A stretch of DNA of 64,000 bases from Lysobacter sp. (GCA_027306995.1 DAHUXS010000021.1:157178-221177), one strand, 5' to 3'. Shown: positions 18,588 to 27,733, counted from the stretch's first letter. The notes: generated from the letters alone by a model not told the origin. Numbers and translations are program-made.

Positions 18588-20959
18588 TGGCAGGCTCCGC
18601 AGCTTTCCGGATTCTCGAGCGAGCAGGCGACCGCTTCGGCCGGCGTGTAGCTTCCCACCGTGGTCTTGGCGATGCGCGTCGCCGGGCGCGAGCGCAGGTA
18701 ATAGGTGGTCTTGATGCCGCGTCGCCATGCATGCATGTACATCGACGACAGCGCGCCGATGTTCGGGCTTTCCATGAACAGGTTGAGCGATGCCGACTGG
18801 TCGATGAAGGCGCCGCGATCGGCGGCCATGTCGATCAGGCTGCGCATCGGCAGTTCCCACGCGGTGCGATAGACCTGACGCAGCGTCTCCGGAATCGCGG
18901 GGATGCCCTGGATCGATCCTTCGGCCAGCTTGATGGTGTCGCGCATTTCCGGCGTCCACATCCCGAGCTTCTTCAACTCGTCGACCAGGTAGCGATTCAC
19001 CTGCAGGAAATCGCCGGACAGCGTCTCGCGCTTGAACAGGTTGCTGACCTGCGGTTCCACGCATTCGTAGCAGCCGGCGATCGAGGCGATGGTCGCGGTC
19101 GGCGCGATCGCGATCAACAGCGAATTGCGCAGGCCATGCTCGCGGATGCGGGCGCGCAGCGTGTCCCAGCGCTCCATCTGTTCCGGCTTCACGTCCCATG
19201 CGTCGAATTGCAGCTCGCCCAGCGATGCGCGGGTGTCGGCGAACGAGGCATGCGCACCCTTGGCCATCGCCAGCTCGCAGGAAGCGTCGAGCGCATGGAA
19301 ATAGATCGCCTCCGCGATCTCGCGCGACAGCGTGCGTGCTTCCTCGCTGTCGAAGGCCAGGCGCTTGCGGAAGAACACATCCTGCAGGCCCATGCAGCCG
19401 AGTCCGACCGGCCGCCAGCGCAGGTTGCCGCGACGCGCCGGTTCGATCGGATAGAAGTTGAGGTCGATCACGCGATCGAGCTGCGCCACCGCCTGGCGCA
19501 CGGTTTCGCCGAGTTTGGTGAAATCGAATTCGCCGTCTGCGTCGAAATGGCGGGCGAGGTTGATCGAGCCGAGGTTGCACACCGCGGTTTCCTCGGCGGA
19601 CGTCACTTCGAGAATCTCGGTGCACAGGTTGGACAGATGGATCACGTTGCGCTCGCGCAGCGTCTGGTTGCTGGCGCGGTTGCACTTGTCCTTGAAGGTC
19701 ACCCAGCCGTTTCCGGTCTCGGCCAGCGTGCGCATCATCCGTGCGTAGAGCTTGCGCGCCGGGATCGTCTTCGCGGCCTTGCCTTGGGCTTCCGCCTGCA
19801 GGTAAGCGGTGTTGAACGCATCGTTGTGCAGATCGACCAGCTCCGGCACCGTACCGGGATCGAACAGCGACCATTCCTGGTCGGTTTCGACGCGCTGCAT
19901 GAAGAGATCCGGCACCCAGTTCGCCAGGTTGAGGTTGTGGGTGCGGCGTGCCTCGTCGCCGGTGTTGTCGCGCAATTCGAGGAAGTCCTCGATATCGGCG
20001 TGCCAGGTTTCCAGGTAGACGCAGGCCGCGCCCTTGCGCTTGCCGCCCTGGTTCACCGCCATCACCGAGGAGTCCAGCGTCTTCAACCACGGCACGATGC
20101 CGTTGGAATGGCCATTGGTGGAGCGGATCAGCGCACCGCGTGCGCGCACGCGGCTGTAGCTCACGCCGATGCCGCCACTGAACTTCGACAGCTGGGCGAT
20201 CTCGCCGTAGCGGGCGTAGATCGATTCCAGCGTGTCCTGCGGCGAGTCGAGCAGGAAGCACGACGACAGCTGTTCGTGGCGCGTGCCGGAATTGAACAGG
20301 GTCGGCGAACTCGGGAGATATTCCAGTGCGCTCATCGTCGTGTACAGGGCGAGCGCTTCGGTCACGTCCTCGCTCAGCGCGCAGGCGATGCGCAGGAAGA
20401 ACTGTTGCGGCGTTTCGATCACCTTGCGGCTGTGCGGATGGCGCAGCAGATAGCGGTCATAGAGCGTGCGCAGCCCGAAATAATCGAAATGACGGTCCTG
20501 CGTCGGGTCGATGGCGTCGTTGAGCTTGCGGGCGTTGGCCTGCACGAAATCGAGCAGGCGATCGTTGATCAATCCGACTTCATGCCCGCGTGCCACCGAC
20601 TGCGAGAACGCGTGGATTTCCTGTCCCGCCACTTCCTTGGCGATCGCCCCGGCCAGCAGTCGCGCCGCCAGCTTGCCGTACTCGGGCTCTTCGCCGGTCA
20701 ACAGCGCTGCGGTGCGGATCGACAATTCGTCGAGCTCGCGCGTGGTCGCGCCGTCGTAGAGGCCGGAAATCGTGCGTGTCGCCACGCGCATCGGGTCGAT
20801 CGCGTACAGGCCTTCGCTGCAACGCTGGATCGCAAACACGATCTTGTTGAGATCGACCGATTGGCGTGCGCCATTGCGCTTGGTCACCATCATCGCCAGC
20901 GCGTTGTGCGGCGGCGTCAGTGCGAATTGCGGGTCGTGGGATTGCAGGGATGTGGACAT
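18584..20959 (-). CDS. nrdA: Class Ia ribonucleoside-diphosphate reductase alpha subunit
   Basis: N-terminal ATP-cone, NLCTEILEVTSAEETAVCNLGSINLA, NLRWRPVGLGCMGLQDVFF, C-terminal redox tail ENPESCGACQ. Confidence 0.95.
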   Translation of the reverse strand: MSTSLQSHDPQFALTPPHNALAMMVTKRNGARQSVDLNKIVFAIQRCSEGLYAIDPMRVATRTISGLYDGATTRELDELSIRTAALLTGEEPEYGKLAARLLAGAIAKEVAGQEIHAFSQSVARGHEVGLINDRLLDFVQANARKLNDAIDPTQDRHFDYFGLRTLYDRYLLRHPHSRKVIETPQQFFLRIACALSEDVTEALALYTTMSALEYLPSSPTLFNSGTRHEQLSSCFLLDSPQDTLESIYARYGEIAQLSKFSGGIGVSYSRVRARGALIRSTNGHSNGIVPWLKTLDSSVMAVNQGGKRKGAACVYLETWHADIEDFLELRDNTGDEARRTHNLNLANWVPDLFMQRVETDQEWSLFDPGTVPELVDLHNDAFNTAYLQAEAQGKAAKTIPARKLYARMMRTLAETGNGWVTFKDKCNRASNQTLRERNVIHLSNLCTEILEVTSAEETAVCNLGSINLARHFDADGEFDFTKLGETVRQAVAQLDRVIDLNFYPIEPARRGNLRWRPVGLGCMGLQDVFFRKRLAFDSEEARTLSREIAEAIYFHALDASCELAMAKGAHASFADTRASLGELQFDAWDVKPEQMERWDTLRARIREHGLRNSLLIAIAPTATIASIAGCYECVEPQVSNLFKRETLSGDFLQVNRYLVDELKKLGMWTPEMRDTIKLAEGSIQGIPAIPETLRQVYRTAWELPMRSLIDMAADRGAFIDQSASLNLFMESPNIGALSSMYMHAWRRGIKTTYYLRSRPATRIAKTTVGSYTPAEAVACSLENPESCGACQ

Positions 20960-21129
20960 GGCGTCGTCTCGCATGGACGCACGGATCGCATGGCTGTCCC
21001 GCGCAGCCAGGCGGCGAAAGGGATCGGCGGAATGTGGGCCACGGATACGACGGCGCCACCATTCGCGGCGACGCCCCCTCGGGCGGCGGATTGCTCCGCA
21101 TGCCGGCACCGCGCGTGCGTGCAAAGCGC

Positions 21130-21325
21130 GCGGCTGTCGGCAGGTCTTCGGACTTACGGGCGCGAAGGACGGAGCCTTCTCCTAACCGCCGCTTCCCGGA
21201 TCGCTCCAGTGCATGTGGCGGGTTCGTTCCCGATTACCGCTGCGGGGCAGTGCCGGAATTGGCCTCGCAAGGCCGCACCGACTTCCCTTTTCATCCGGCG
21301 ATCGAACCCACCGCCGGAACCGACG
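21130..21325 (-). ncRNA. Cobalamin (B12) riboswitch upstream of nrdAB
   Basis: Minus strand reads GGTTCCGGCGG...AAAGGGAAGTCGGTGC...GGCACTGCCCCGCAGCGGTAATCGGGAACGAACCCGCCACATGCACTGG...AAGCGGCGGTTAGGAG...AAGTCCGAAGACCTGCC, the conserved cobalamin core plus 3' B12 box (box at 21139-21155). Confidence 0.93.
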
Positions 21326-21326
21326 A

Positions 21327-21342
21327 CCACAACATATTGGGT
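21327..21342 (-). promoter_or_regulatory. Candidate NrdR box 1 (overlaps -10)
   Basis: CCACAACATATTGGGT vs consensus acaCwAtATaTwGtgt; 9 of 10 core positions match. Confidence 0.7.
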
Positions 21343-21359
21343 CGCCCGGACTCTGTCAA
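21331..21359 (-). promoter_or_regulatory. Sigma70-type promoter for nrdAB (TTGACA-N17-TATGTT)
   Basis: Minus strand TTGACA (21359-21354), 17-nt spacer, TATGTT (21336-21331); predicted start falls just ahead of the riboswitch. Confidence 0.75.
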
Positions 21360-21374
21360 CACGAATTATGGTGT
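21359..21374 (-). promoter_or_regulatory. Candidate NrdR box 2 (abuts -35)
   Basis: ACACGAATTATGGTGT, 12 of 16 consensus positions; centre is 32 bp from box 1. Confidence 0.6.
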
Positions 21375-22033
21375 TAGTGGTTTTCTGCGGCGATTTGGCG
21401 CAATGCCTGCTCGAACACTTCTACCGGCTGCCCGCCGGAGATCAGGTGCTTGCGATCGACGATGACCGCCGGCACGCCCTGGATGCCGTTGCCGGTCCAG
21501 AAGCGTTCCGCTTCGCGCACCGCAGCCGCGTATTCGTTCGAGGCAAGGATCGATCGCGCTTCCACGCCCGCCAAGCCGACGCTTTCGGCGACACCCACCA
21601 ACACTTCGTGGTCGGAGATGTTCCGGCCTTCGCTGAAATAGGCGCGGAACAACGCACGCTCGAGTTCGGACTGATGGCCGGCGGTTTCCGCCCAGCGCAC
21701 CAGGCGGTGCGCATCGAAGGTGTTGTAGATGCGGCTGCGCGCGTCCATGTCGAAGGTGAAACCGAGCGCCGCGCCGCGCTGGCGGATCGCTTCCTGGCTT
21801 TCGGTGAATTGCGCGCGCGACATCCCGTACTTCTGTTGCAGGTGCTCGAAGATGTCCTGGCCTTCCGGACCGAGTTGGGGATTGAGCTCGAATGGCTCGA
21901 AATGCAGTTCGGCCTGCACCACGCCATCGAGCCGCGCCAGCGCCTGCGACAGCGATGCCAATCCGATCGCGCACCACGGGCAGACCACGTCGGCGACGAA
22001 ATCAATGCGGAGGGGAGTGGGGGCGTTGGTCAT
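21374..22033 (-). CDS. DsbA-family oxidoreductase (FrnE-like)
   Basis: DFVADVVCPWCAIGLASL, GVPAVIVDRKHLISGGQP. Confidence 0.9.
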   Translation of the reverse strand: MTNAPTPLRIDFVADVVCPWCAIGLASLSQALARLDGVVQAELHFEPFELNPQLGPEGQDIFEHLQQKYGMSRAQFTESQEAIRQRGAALGFTFDMDARSRIYNTFDAHRLVRWAETAGHQSELERALFRAYFSEGRNISDHEVLVGVAESVGLAGVEARSILASNEYAAAVREAERFWTGNGIQGVPAVIVDRKHLISGGQPVEVFEQALRQIAAENH

Positions 22034-22141
22034 GGGGCTTGGCTCGCTGCGGATTTCCGCATCCTACGCCGACGTGGGAAGTCGTGTCGGAATCCCGGAT
22101 CTGATTCGACCGCAAGAATCGGAGTTCGTGACGGCGAACCG

Positions 22142-22882
22142 ATGACTAACCTCATGTCCCGCATGGACGAGCAGGAGCAAGCGGTGAAACCCGGAATCGA
22201 AACACGCGACTGGACCGGCATCGGGCATGGGCTCGACGCACGCGGACATGCCGTATTGCCCGGTGTGTTGACGGAAGGCCGATGCCGCGAACTCGCAGCA
22301 CTCTATCCGCTGGAGACCGGCTATCGCTCGCGGGTAGTGATGGCACGCCATGGCTTCGGGCGCGGCGAATACAAGTATTTCGCGTATCCGTTGCCGCCAT
22401 TGCTCGATCAGCTGCGCCATGCGTTGTATCCGCGGCTCGCGACAATCGCCAATCGCTGGAATCGCCAGTTGGGCATCGACACGCAATACCCGGACGAACT
22501 GGCGACATTCCTGCAACGCTGCCATCAGGCTGGCCAGACACGACCGACACCGCTGATCCTCCAATACGGCGAGGGCGACTACAACTGCCTGCATCAGGAT
22601 CTGTACGGCGAGCATGTCTTCCCGTTGCAAGTCGCCATCCTGCTGTCGGAACCGGGCCGGGATTTCAGCGGTGGTGAATTCGTGATGACGGAGGTGTCCG
22701 GCAAGAGCCAGCGCGCCGATGTCGTTCCGATGCGCCAGGGCGATGCCGTCGTGTTCACCGTCAACCAACGGCCGACAACGGGGCGGCGTGGATTCCGCAA
22801 GGCCGCCATGCGACATGGCGTCAGCCGCATCCGCAGCGGTCGGCGACACACTGTCGGCTTGATCTTTCACGACGCGAAATGA
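22142..22882 (+). CDS. 2OG-Fe(II) oxygenase (family annotated as oxygenase of damaged DNA, PF09859-like), copy A
   Basis: YNCLHQDLYGEHVFPLQVAILLSEPGRDFSGGEFVMTE with HxD; RHGVSRIRSGRRHTVGLIFHDAK with distal His and Arg. Confidence 0.85.
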   Translation: MTNLMSRMDEQEQAVKPGIETRDWTGIGHGLDARGHAVLPGVLTEGRCRELAALYPLETGYRSRVVMARHGFGRGEYKYFAYPLPPLLDQLRHALYPRLATIANRWNRQLGIDTQYPDELATFLQRCHQAGQTRPTPLILQYGEGDYNCLHQDLYGEHVFPLQVAILLSEPGRDFSGGEFVMTEVSGKSQRADVVPMRQGDAVVFTVNQRPTTGRRGFRKAAMRHGVSRIRSGRRHTVGLIFHDAK

Positions 22883-23112
22883 GCGTGGCTTCCATGCGCC
22901 TGCCAATGACGCCAACCGAAGCGCGTTGCCTCATCGAATCCTGCTGCCAGGTGCTGGTCGATGCAGGCGCGGCGCAATGGGATGCCGCCGAAAACGGCGA
23001 TGCCGAACTGCACATGGAGTCCGGCGAAATCTTCCGCTTCGGCGGATTGGGCGTGACACGGCTGGAACGATCTACCAATGCATTTCACCCATCGACGAGG
23101 AATGAACCATGA
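22879..23112 (+). CDS. Small hypothetical protein (77 aa) within repair cassette
   Basis: Overlaps both neighbours at ATGA junctions; no family recognised. Confidence 0.6.
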   Translation: MSVASMRLPMTPTEARCLIESCCQVLVDAGAAQWDAAENGDAELHMESGEIFRFGGLGVTRLERSTNAFHPSTRNEP

Positions 23113-23660
23113 AACTGTTTCTGAGCCGCCTGGATTCACCGCTGGGCGAAATGCTGCTGGTGACGGACACCGACCAGGTCGTGCGTGCGCTAGATTTTTC
23201 CGATCACGAGGCCCGCATGCAGCGCGGCTTGCGCGATCACTACGGTGCGGCCGAGTTGACGGAAATTCCGGCCCCTTCCGGAATTTCGGATGCGCTGTCC
23301 CGGTACTTCAATGGCGAATTGGATGCCGTAAACGCATTGAAGACGCGGACTTCGGGCTCGGAATTCCAGCGCCGGGTGTGGGAGGCATTGCGCCGGATTC
23401 CGGCAGGGACCACCACGACATACGGAAAGCTGGCCAAGGAGCTGGGTTGCGATGATCCGCGTGCCGCCATCGACGTGGGAGCAGCGAATGGCGCCAACCC
23501 GATCGCGATCATCGTGCCCTGCCATCGGGTCATCGCCAGTAATGGCGATCTGAAAGGCTATGCCTGGGGCCTGCATCGCAAGCGTTGGTTGCTGGAACAC
23601 GAGAAGGCGATGACTTTCGCGGAAGAACAGCCGCGCACCGCCACATTGCCGGGGTTCTGA
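23109..23660 (+). CDS. ogt: Methylated-DNA--[protein]-cysteine S-methyltransferase (Ogt/Ada-C type)
   Basis: IIVPCHRVIASNGDLKGYAWGLHRKRWLLEHE active-site block. Confidence 0.95.
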   Translation: MKLFLSRLDSPLGEMLLVTDTDQVVRALDFSDHEARMQRGLRDHYGAAELTEIPAPSGISDALSRYFNGELDAVNALKTRTSGSEFQRRVWEALRRIPAGTTTTYGKLAKELGCDDPRAAIDVGAANGANPIAIIVPCHRVIASNGDLKGYAWGLHRKRWLLEHEKAMTFAEEQPRTATLPGF

Positions 23661-24244
23661 TGGATCGTCTGGACTGGACAAGCATCGCCACCCAACTCGA
23701 TGCGGAAGGATATGCACTGCTTCCCGGTTTGTTGGACGCGGGTCGTGCGCGCAACCTCGCCAGACGCATCACGACTGCGGACGGCGATCTTTCCTCGCCA
23801 CTTGAGGCATGGCACAAGGAGCTCCATCGCCATCTGCCCGTCATCGCCAATCGCTGGAATGAACTCCTGGGCAGGGATGAGCGCTATTCCGTGGATCGGA
23901 TGCGAGAACAGTGCCATCCGAACCGGCTGGTTGAGGGAGATCACATTCCGTTGCACCAGCGCGAGGAGGAACGCGTATTCCCGCTGCAAATCGTCGCGCT
24001 GCTGTCCGAACCCGGGCAGGACTTTCGGGGTGGGGAGTTCGTGATGACAGAACGGCGCCCGCGAATGCAATCGCGCCCGATGGTATTGCCGCTGAAACTG
24101 GGTGATGCCGCCATCATCACCACTGCCGAGCGTCCCTTCAAAGGCTTCGGCGGGTATTACCGAGTCAATCTCAAGCACGCCATCAGTCGCGTGCTTGGAG
24201 GCGAGCGCATCGGTCTCGAGTTGTCATTCCACGATGCGCTGTAG
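23660..24244 (+). CDS. 2OG-Fe(II) oxygenase-like protein, copy B (HxD changed to HxR)
   Basis: LHQREEERVFPLQIVALLSEPGQDFRGGEFVMTE and KHAISRVLGGERIGLELSFHDAL align to copy A; TGATG junction with ogt. Confidence 0.8.
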   Translation: MDRLDWTSIATQLDAEGYALLPGLLDAGRARNLARRITTADGDLSSPLEAWHKELHRHLPVIANRWNELLGRDERYSVDRMREQCHPNRLVEGDHIPLHQREEERVFPLQIVALLSEPGQDFRGGEFVMTERRPRMQSRPMVLPLKLGDAAIITTAERPFKGFGGYYRVNLKHAISRVLGGERIGLELSFHDAL

Positions 24245-24676
24245 CCGATCAAATGCTTCCTCGGTGCCCCGCATCCGCTCTGCGCGGTCCTCCTGCCCAT
24301 CGAGATAGGCGAGTTGTTCGCTATAGGCCATGCGCGTGCCGCGCTTGGACGGGAAGAACTCGACCGTCACCAGTGATACCGACAGGCGTTTTGAGCCGAA
24401 ACGGATGTCGTAGGCGAAGACGATCCGCTGGCCCTCGACGATATCGAAGAAGAAGCTGTCGACTCGCTCGATGTCACCATTCGCCGCGGTGGCTTCGTAA
24501 ACCTCGTGGCCATGCACGCGAAAATCCAGGCGATGCTCTCGGGTGTTGTCGGGGTGACAATTCGACCACTTCATCCGCGCATCGGGATCGGCCCAGGCCG
24601 CAAACACTTCATCGGGCGTGGCCGAGAACTCGCGTTCGATCACGAAATCGGTATGCAGCGTCGGAATCGCGGTCAT
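24224..24676 (-). CDS. SRPBCC/AHSA1-family protein
   Basis: FVIEREFSATPDEVFAAWADPDARMKWSNCHP; GTRMAYSEQLAYLDG. Confidence 0.85.
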   Translation of the reverse strand: MTAIPTLHTDFVIEREFSATPDEVFAAWADPDARMKWSNCHPDNTREHRLDFRVHGHEVYEATAANGDIERVDSFFFDIVEGQRIVFAYDIRFGSKRLSVSLVTVEFFPSKRGTRMAYSEQLAYLDGQEDRAERMRGTEEAFDRLQRIVE

Positions 24677-25020
24677 GGGCCTTGCCTCTTCGATTTCGCG
24701 GCGAGATGCAGTTCCAGTCGGTCAAATTGCGTGTTCAACATCTTCTTGTGACGTGCCAGCCATGTATCCATCGCGCGAATCGCCTTTGGCTCGACCGCGT
24801 ACATGCGCACGCGCCCGGTTTTCTCCGAGACCACGAATCCGCTCTGCTCCAGCACGGCGAGATGCTTGACTGCGGAGGGCAGGGCGATGCCGAGCGGTTC
24901 CGCCAGTTCCGATGCCGATGCGGTGCCGCGACCGAGGCGGTCGAGCATGCTGCGGCGATGTCCATCCGACAGCGCGAAGAACATGCGATCGAGACGCTCC
25001 GATTGCGCGCTGGCCTGCAT
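24673..25020 (-). CDS. ArsR-family transcriptional regulator
   Basis: FFALSDGHRRSMLDRLGRGTASASELAEPLGIALPSAVKHLAVLEQSGFV. Confidence 0.88.
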   Translation of the reverse strand: MQASAQSERLDRMFFALSDGHRRSMLDRLGRGTASASELAEPLGIALPSAVKHLAVLEQSGFVVSEKTGRVRMYAVEPKAIRAMDTWLARHKKMLNTQFDRLELHLAAKSKRQGP

Positions 25021-25021
25021 C

Positions 25022-25711
25022 TCAAACCTCGGCTGGATCGAAATAACGGCGCGACAATCCGGCACGACCCGGATAGAACTTGAACCAGTCGCGAGACTGG
25101 TCGATGGTCGCAGCAACCGCAGGATGATCCATCAATCGTTCCAGGTACGCCGACAGATGGGCATGTTCCGGGGAGAGCGGGACATAGGTGACGGCATAGA
25201 ACAAGGCAGGCGCCGCCGAGCAATCGGCCATGCTGAAAGCGTCTCCAGCCATCCACGTGCGCCCGGCGAGGTGGCGTTCAAGGATCGCATAGCTGCGCTC
25301 CAACAGATCGCTGGCCCGGGCGATGGTGTCCGGGTCGCGTTTGTCTTCTGCTTTCAGCAGGTCAGCGGTATGTGCCTGCATCGGCGTCATCACGTACTGG
25401 TCGAAGAAGCGATCCCATAGCCGCACGTCGAGCGCGGAATCGAAATCATCGGGAATGAGTCGTACACCCTGTTGCGCGTGATGGCGCTGCAGGTATTCGA
25501 TGATGATGCTGGTCTCCGGGACCGTGTGGCCGCCATCCACGAGCAGTGGCATCTTGCCGATCGGCCAGAGGGCGTAATAGGCGCTGCGCTGGGCGGAGTC
25601 CGCAAGATCGAGCAACTGCTTGCGGGCATCGATTCCGAGCGCATCGATCGCGATCGTGACCTTCCAGCAATAGGACGAGAGCGGGTGGTAGTGCAGGACG
25701 AGCTCGGACAT
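25022..25711 (-). CDS. Glutathione S-transferase family protein
   Basis: LVLHYHPLSSYCWKV, PLLVDGGHTVPETSIIIEYL, GDAFSMADCSAAP. Confidence 0.9.
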   Translation of the reverse strand: MSELVLHYHPLSSYCWKVTIAIDALGIDARKQLLDLADSAQRSAYYALWPIGKMPLLVDGGHTVPETSIIIEYLQRHHAQQGVRLIPDDFDSALDVRLWDRFFDQYVMTPMQAHTADLLKAEDKRDPDTIARASDLLERSYAILERHLAGRTWMAGDAFSMADCSAAPALFYAVTYVPLSPEHAHLSAYLERLMDHPAVAATIDQSRDWFKFYPGRAGLSRRYFDPAEV

Positions 25712-25766
25712 GGCGGCCTCAATACTTTCCGTATTGGGAAAGTATTATTCCCGACCAGGTGGATTG

Positions 25767-26705
25767 TCAAGCGTGGACGGGCCGGGCATCAGCCATTGGT
25801 CCATCCATGCCGCGATCCCATTCCGGCGCTTCGCCGAAACGTTCGACCAGGAAATCCAGGAACATCCGCACCGACAGCGGCATCTGCTTGCGCGAGAGAT
25901 ACACGCCGTGGATTCCCATTTCATCCAGCGTGTAATCCGGCAATACGGCGACCAACTCGCCGCTGCGCAACATCGGGGCGACCAGGTATGTCGGCAGGAA
26001 ACCGATGCCGGCGCCTTCGCGCACGGCCTGCGCGAGCAACGTCGCGTCGTTGCCGCTGATTGGCCCCTTGACCGCCACGCTGGTCGCCTGTCCATCCTTG
26101 TAGAGCTGCCACAAGCTGCGGCCGACATAGTGGTGGCTCAGGCAGGCGTGTGCGGCGAGATCCTGCGGTTCGCGCGGCGTGCCGCGTCGCACCAGGTATT
26201 CGGGAGATGCGCAGATCACCGACCGACACACGCTGATGCGTCGCGAGATCAGGCCCGGTTCGAGTGCGCGTGCAATGCGGATGGCGACATCGACACGCTC
26301 TTCCACCAGATTCATGGCGCGATCGGCGAGCACCACGTCGATCGATATGCCCGGATAGCGATGCACGAAATCGACGACTGCCGACGCCAGGTGGCTCAGG
26401 CCGAACGAGGTGCTGCAGGTGACGCGGATCTGCCCGTGTGGCATGCCGTCGCTGTCGAGCGAATACTGCAATTCCTGGCCGATCGCAAGCATCCGCCGGC
26501 AATGTTCGAGTGCCTGTTCGCCGGCGGGCGTGAGGCTGATGCGGCGTGTCGTGCGGTGCAGGACGCGTGCGCCCAGCCATTCCTCGAGTGCGGAGAGATA
26601 GCGGGTCACCATGGCCCGGGACATGTCGAGGGCGTCCGCTGCAGAGGTCAGGCTGCCGCGCTCGGCCACCTCCACGAACACCGTCATTGCAGTCATTCGA
26701 TCCAT
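25767..26705 (-). CDS. LysR-family transcriptional regulator
   Basis: N-terminal HTH MDRMTAMTVFVEVAERGSLTSAADALDMSRAMVTRYLSALEEWLGARVLHRTTRRISLT. Confidence 0.95.
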   Translation of the reverse strand: MDRMTAMTVFVEVAERGSLTSAADALDMSRAMVTRYLSALEEWLGARVLHRTTRRISLTPAGEQALEHCRRMLAIGQELQYSLDSDGMPHGQIRVTCSTSFGLSHLASAVVDFVHRYPGISIDVVLADRAMNLVEERVDVAIRIARALEPGLISRRISVCRSVICASPEYLVRRGTPREPQDLAAHACLSHHYVGRSLWQLYKDGQATSVAVKGPISGNDATLLAQAVREGAGIGFLPTYLVAPMLRSGELVAVLPDYTLDEMGIHGVYLSRKQMPLSVRMFLDFLVERFGEAPEWDRGMDGPMADARPVHA

Positions 26706-26800
26706 TTGTTCGATTTAAGCAACAATTATTTGCAATATACACGGTTTTTCGGACTGATTCGCTCAACTATCGTGTCGGCACAGAAGTTCCCGTTATCGCC

Positions 26801-27733
26801 ATGGAGATCGTCATGTTCCGTTCCCTGCTCACCATCGCCTGCTCCGCCGCATTGGCTTTCGGCTTCACGGCTTGCGAGCGCAATTCCTCGGCGCCTGTTT
26901 CCGCATCCGCGCCACAGCCAGTCGCAGCCGCCCTGCAGACGCAGGTCTACAACCCGGGGGCGCAAGGCATCTTCCCGGTGACATCGGTGCTGGTCACGGG
27001 TCCGCGTGATGCGGTGCTTATCGACGCGCAGTTCTCCACGGCCGATGCCGCCAAGCTGGTCGACATGATCAAGGCTTCGGGAAAGCACCTGACCACGATC
27101 TACATCAGCCACGGCGATCCCGACTACTACTTCGGCCTGGAAACGCTGAAGGCGGCTTTCCCGGATGCCAGGATCGTCGCGACACCGCAAACCGTCGCGC
27201 ATATCGAGCAAACGCGTGCAGGCAAGCTCGCTTATTGGTCGAAGCCGCTAGGCGCGGGTGCGCCGAAACAGACGATCGTGCCGGATGTGTTGCAAGGTGA
27301 TCGCATCGATCTGGACGGACAGTCGTTGCAGATCATCGGACTGGATGGCGCGACACCCGATCGCACGTTTGTCTGGATTCCGTCGACGCGCACGGTGTTG
27401 GGCGGCATTCCGGCGATGGCTGGCGAGCATGTGTGGATGGCCGATACGCAGACGCCACAATCGCATGCCGACTGGCTGGCGACCCTGGATCGCATCGCCG
27501 CATTGAAGCCGCAGGCCGTGATTCCGGGTCATTTCGCCCCCGGTGCCCCGCAGAACCTGGAGGCGGTGAAATTCACTGGGGATTACATTCGCGCCTATGA
27601 CGAGGAAGCGGCAAAGGCGAAGAATTCCGCCGAACTTGTCGCGGCGATGCAAAAGCGCTATCCCAACCTGGCCGGTGAACAATCGCTGCAGTTGAGCGCG
27701 AAAGTCAGCAAGGGTGAAATGAAGTGGCCATGA
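26801..27733 (+). CDS. MBL-fold metallohydrolase, lipoprotein-like N-terminus
   Basis: Signal sequence with FTACE; TIYISHGDPDYYFGLETL metal-site-like region; PGHFAPG. Confidence 0.8.
   Translation: MEIVMFRSLLTIACSAALAFGFTACERNSSAPVSASAPQPVAAALQTQVYNPGAQGIFPVTSVLVTGPRDAVLIDAQFSTADAAKLVDMIKASGKHLTTIYISHGDPDYYFGLETLKAAFPDARIVATPQTVAHIEQTRAGKLAYWSKPLGAGAPKQTIVPDVLQGDRIDLDGQSLQIIGLDGATPDRTFVWIPSTRTVLGGIPAMAGEHVWMADTQTPQSHADWLATLDRIAALKPQAVIPGHFAPGAPQNLEAVKFTGDYIRAYDEEAAKAKNSAELVAAMQKRYPNLAGEQSLQLSAKVSKGEMKWP

Noticed and set aside
17571-20261. 896-aa minus-strand ORF spanning nrdA into nrdB
   Set aside because: The upstream part is the wrong frame of nrdA; only the C-terminal part from MNAIVTRLL (18587) is NrdB, so this is not an nrdA-nrdB fusion.
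18587-22882. 1431-aa plus-strand ORF
   Set aside because: Most of it is a shadow ORF antisense to nrdA; composition is His/Arg/Gln-rich with no domain. Only its 3' part from 22142 is a genuine gene (oxygenase A).
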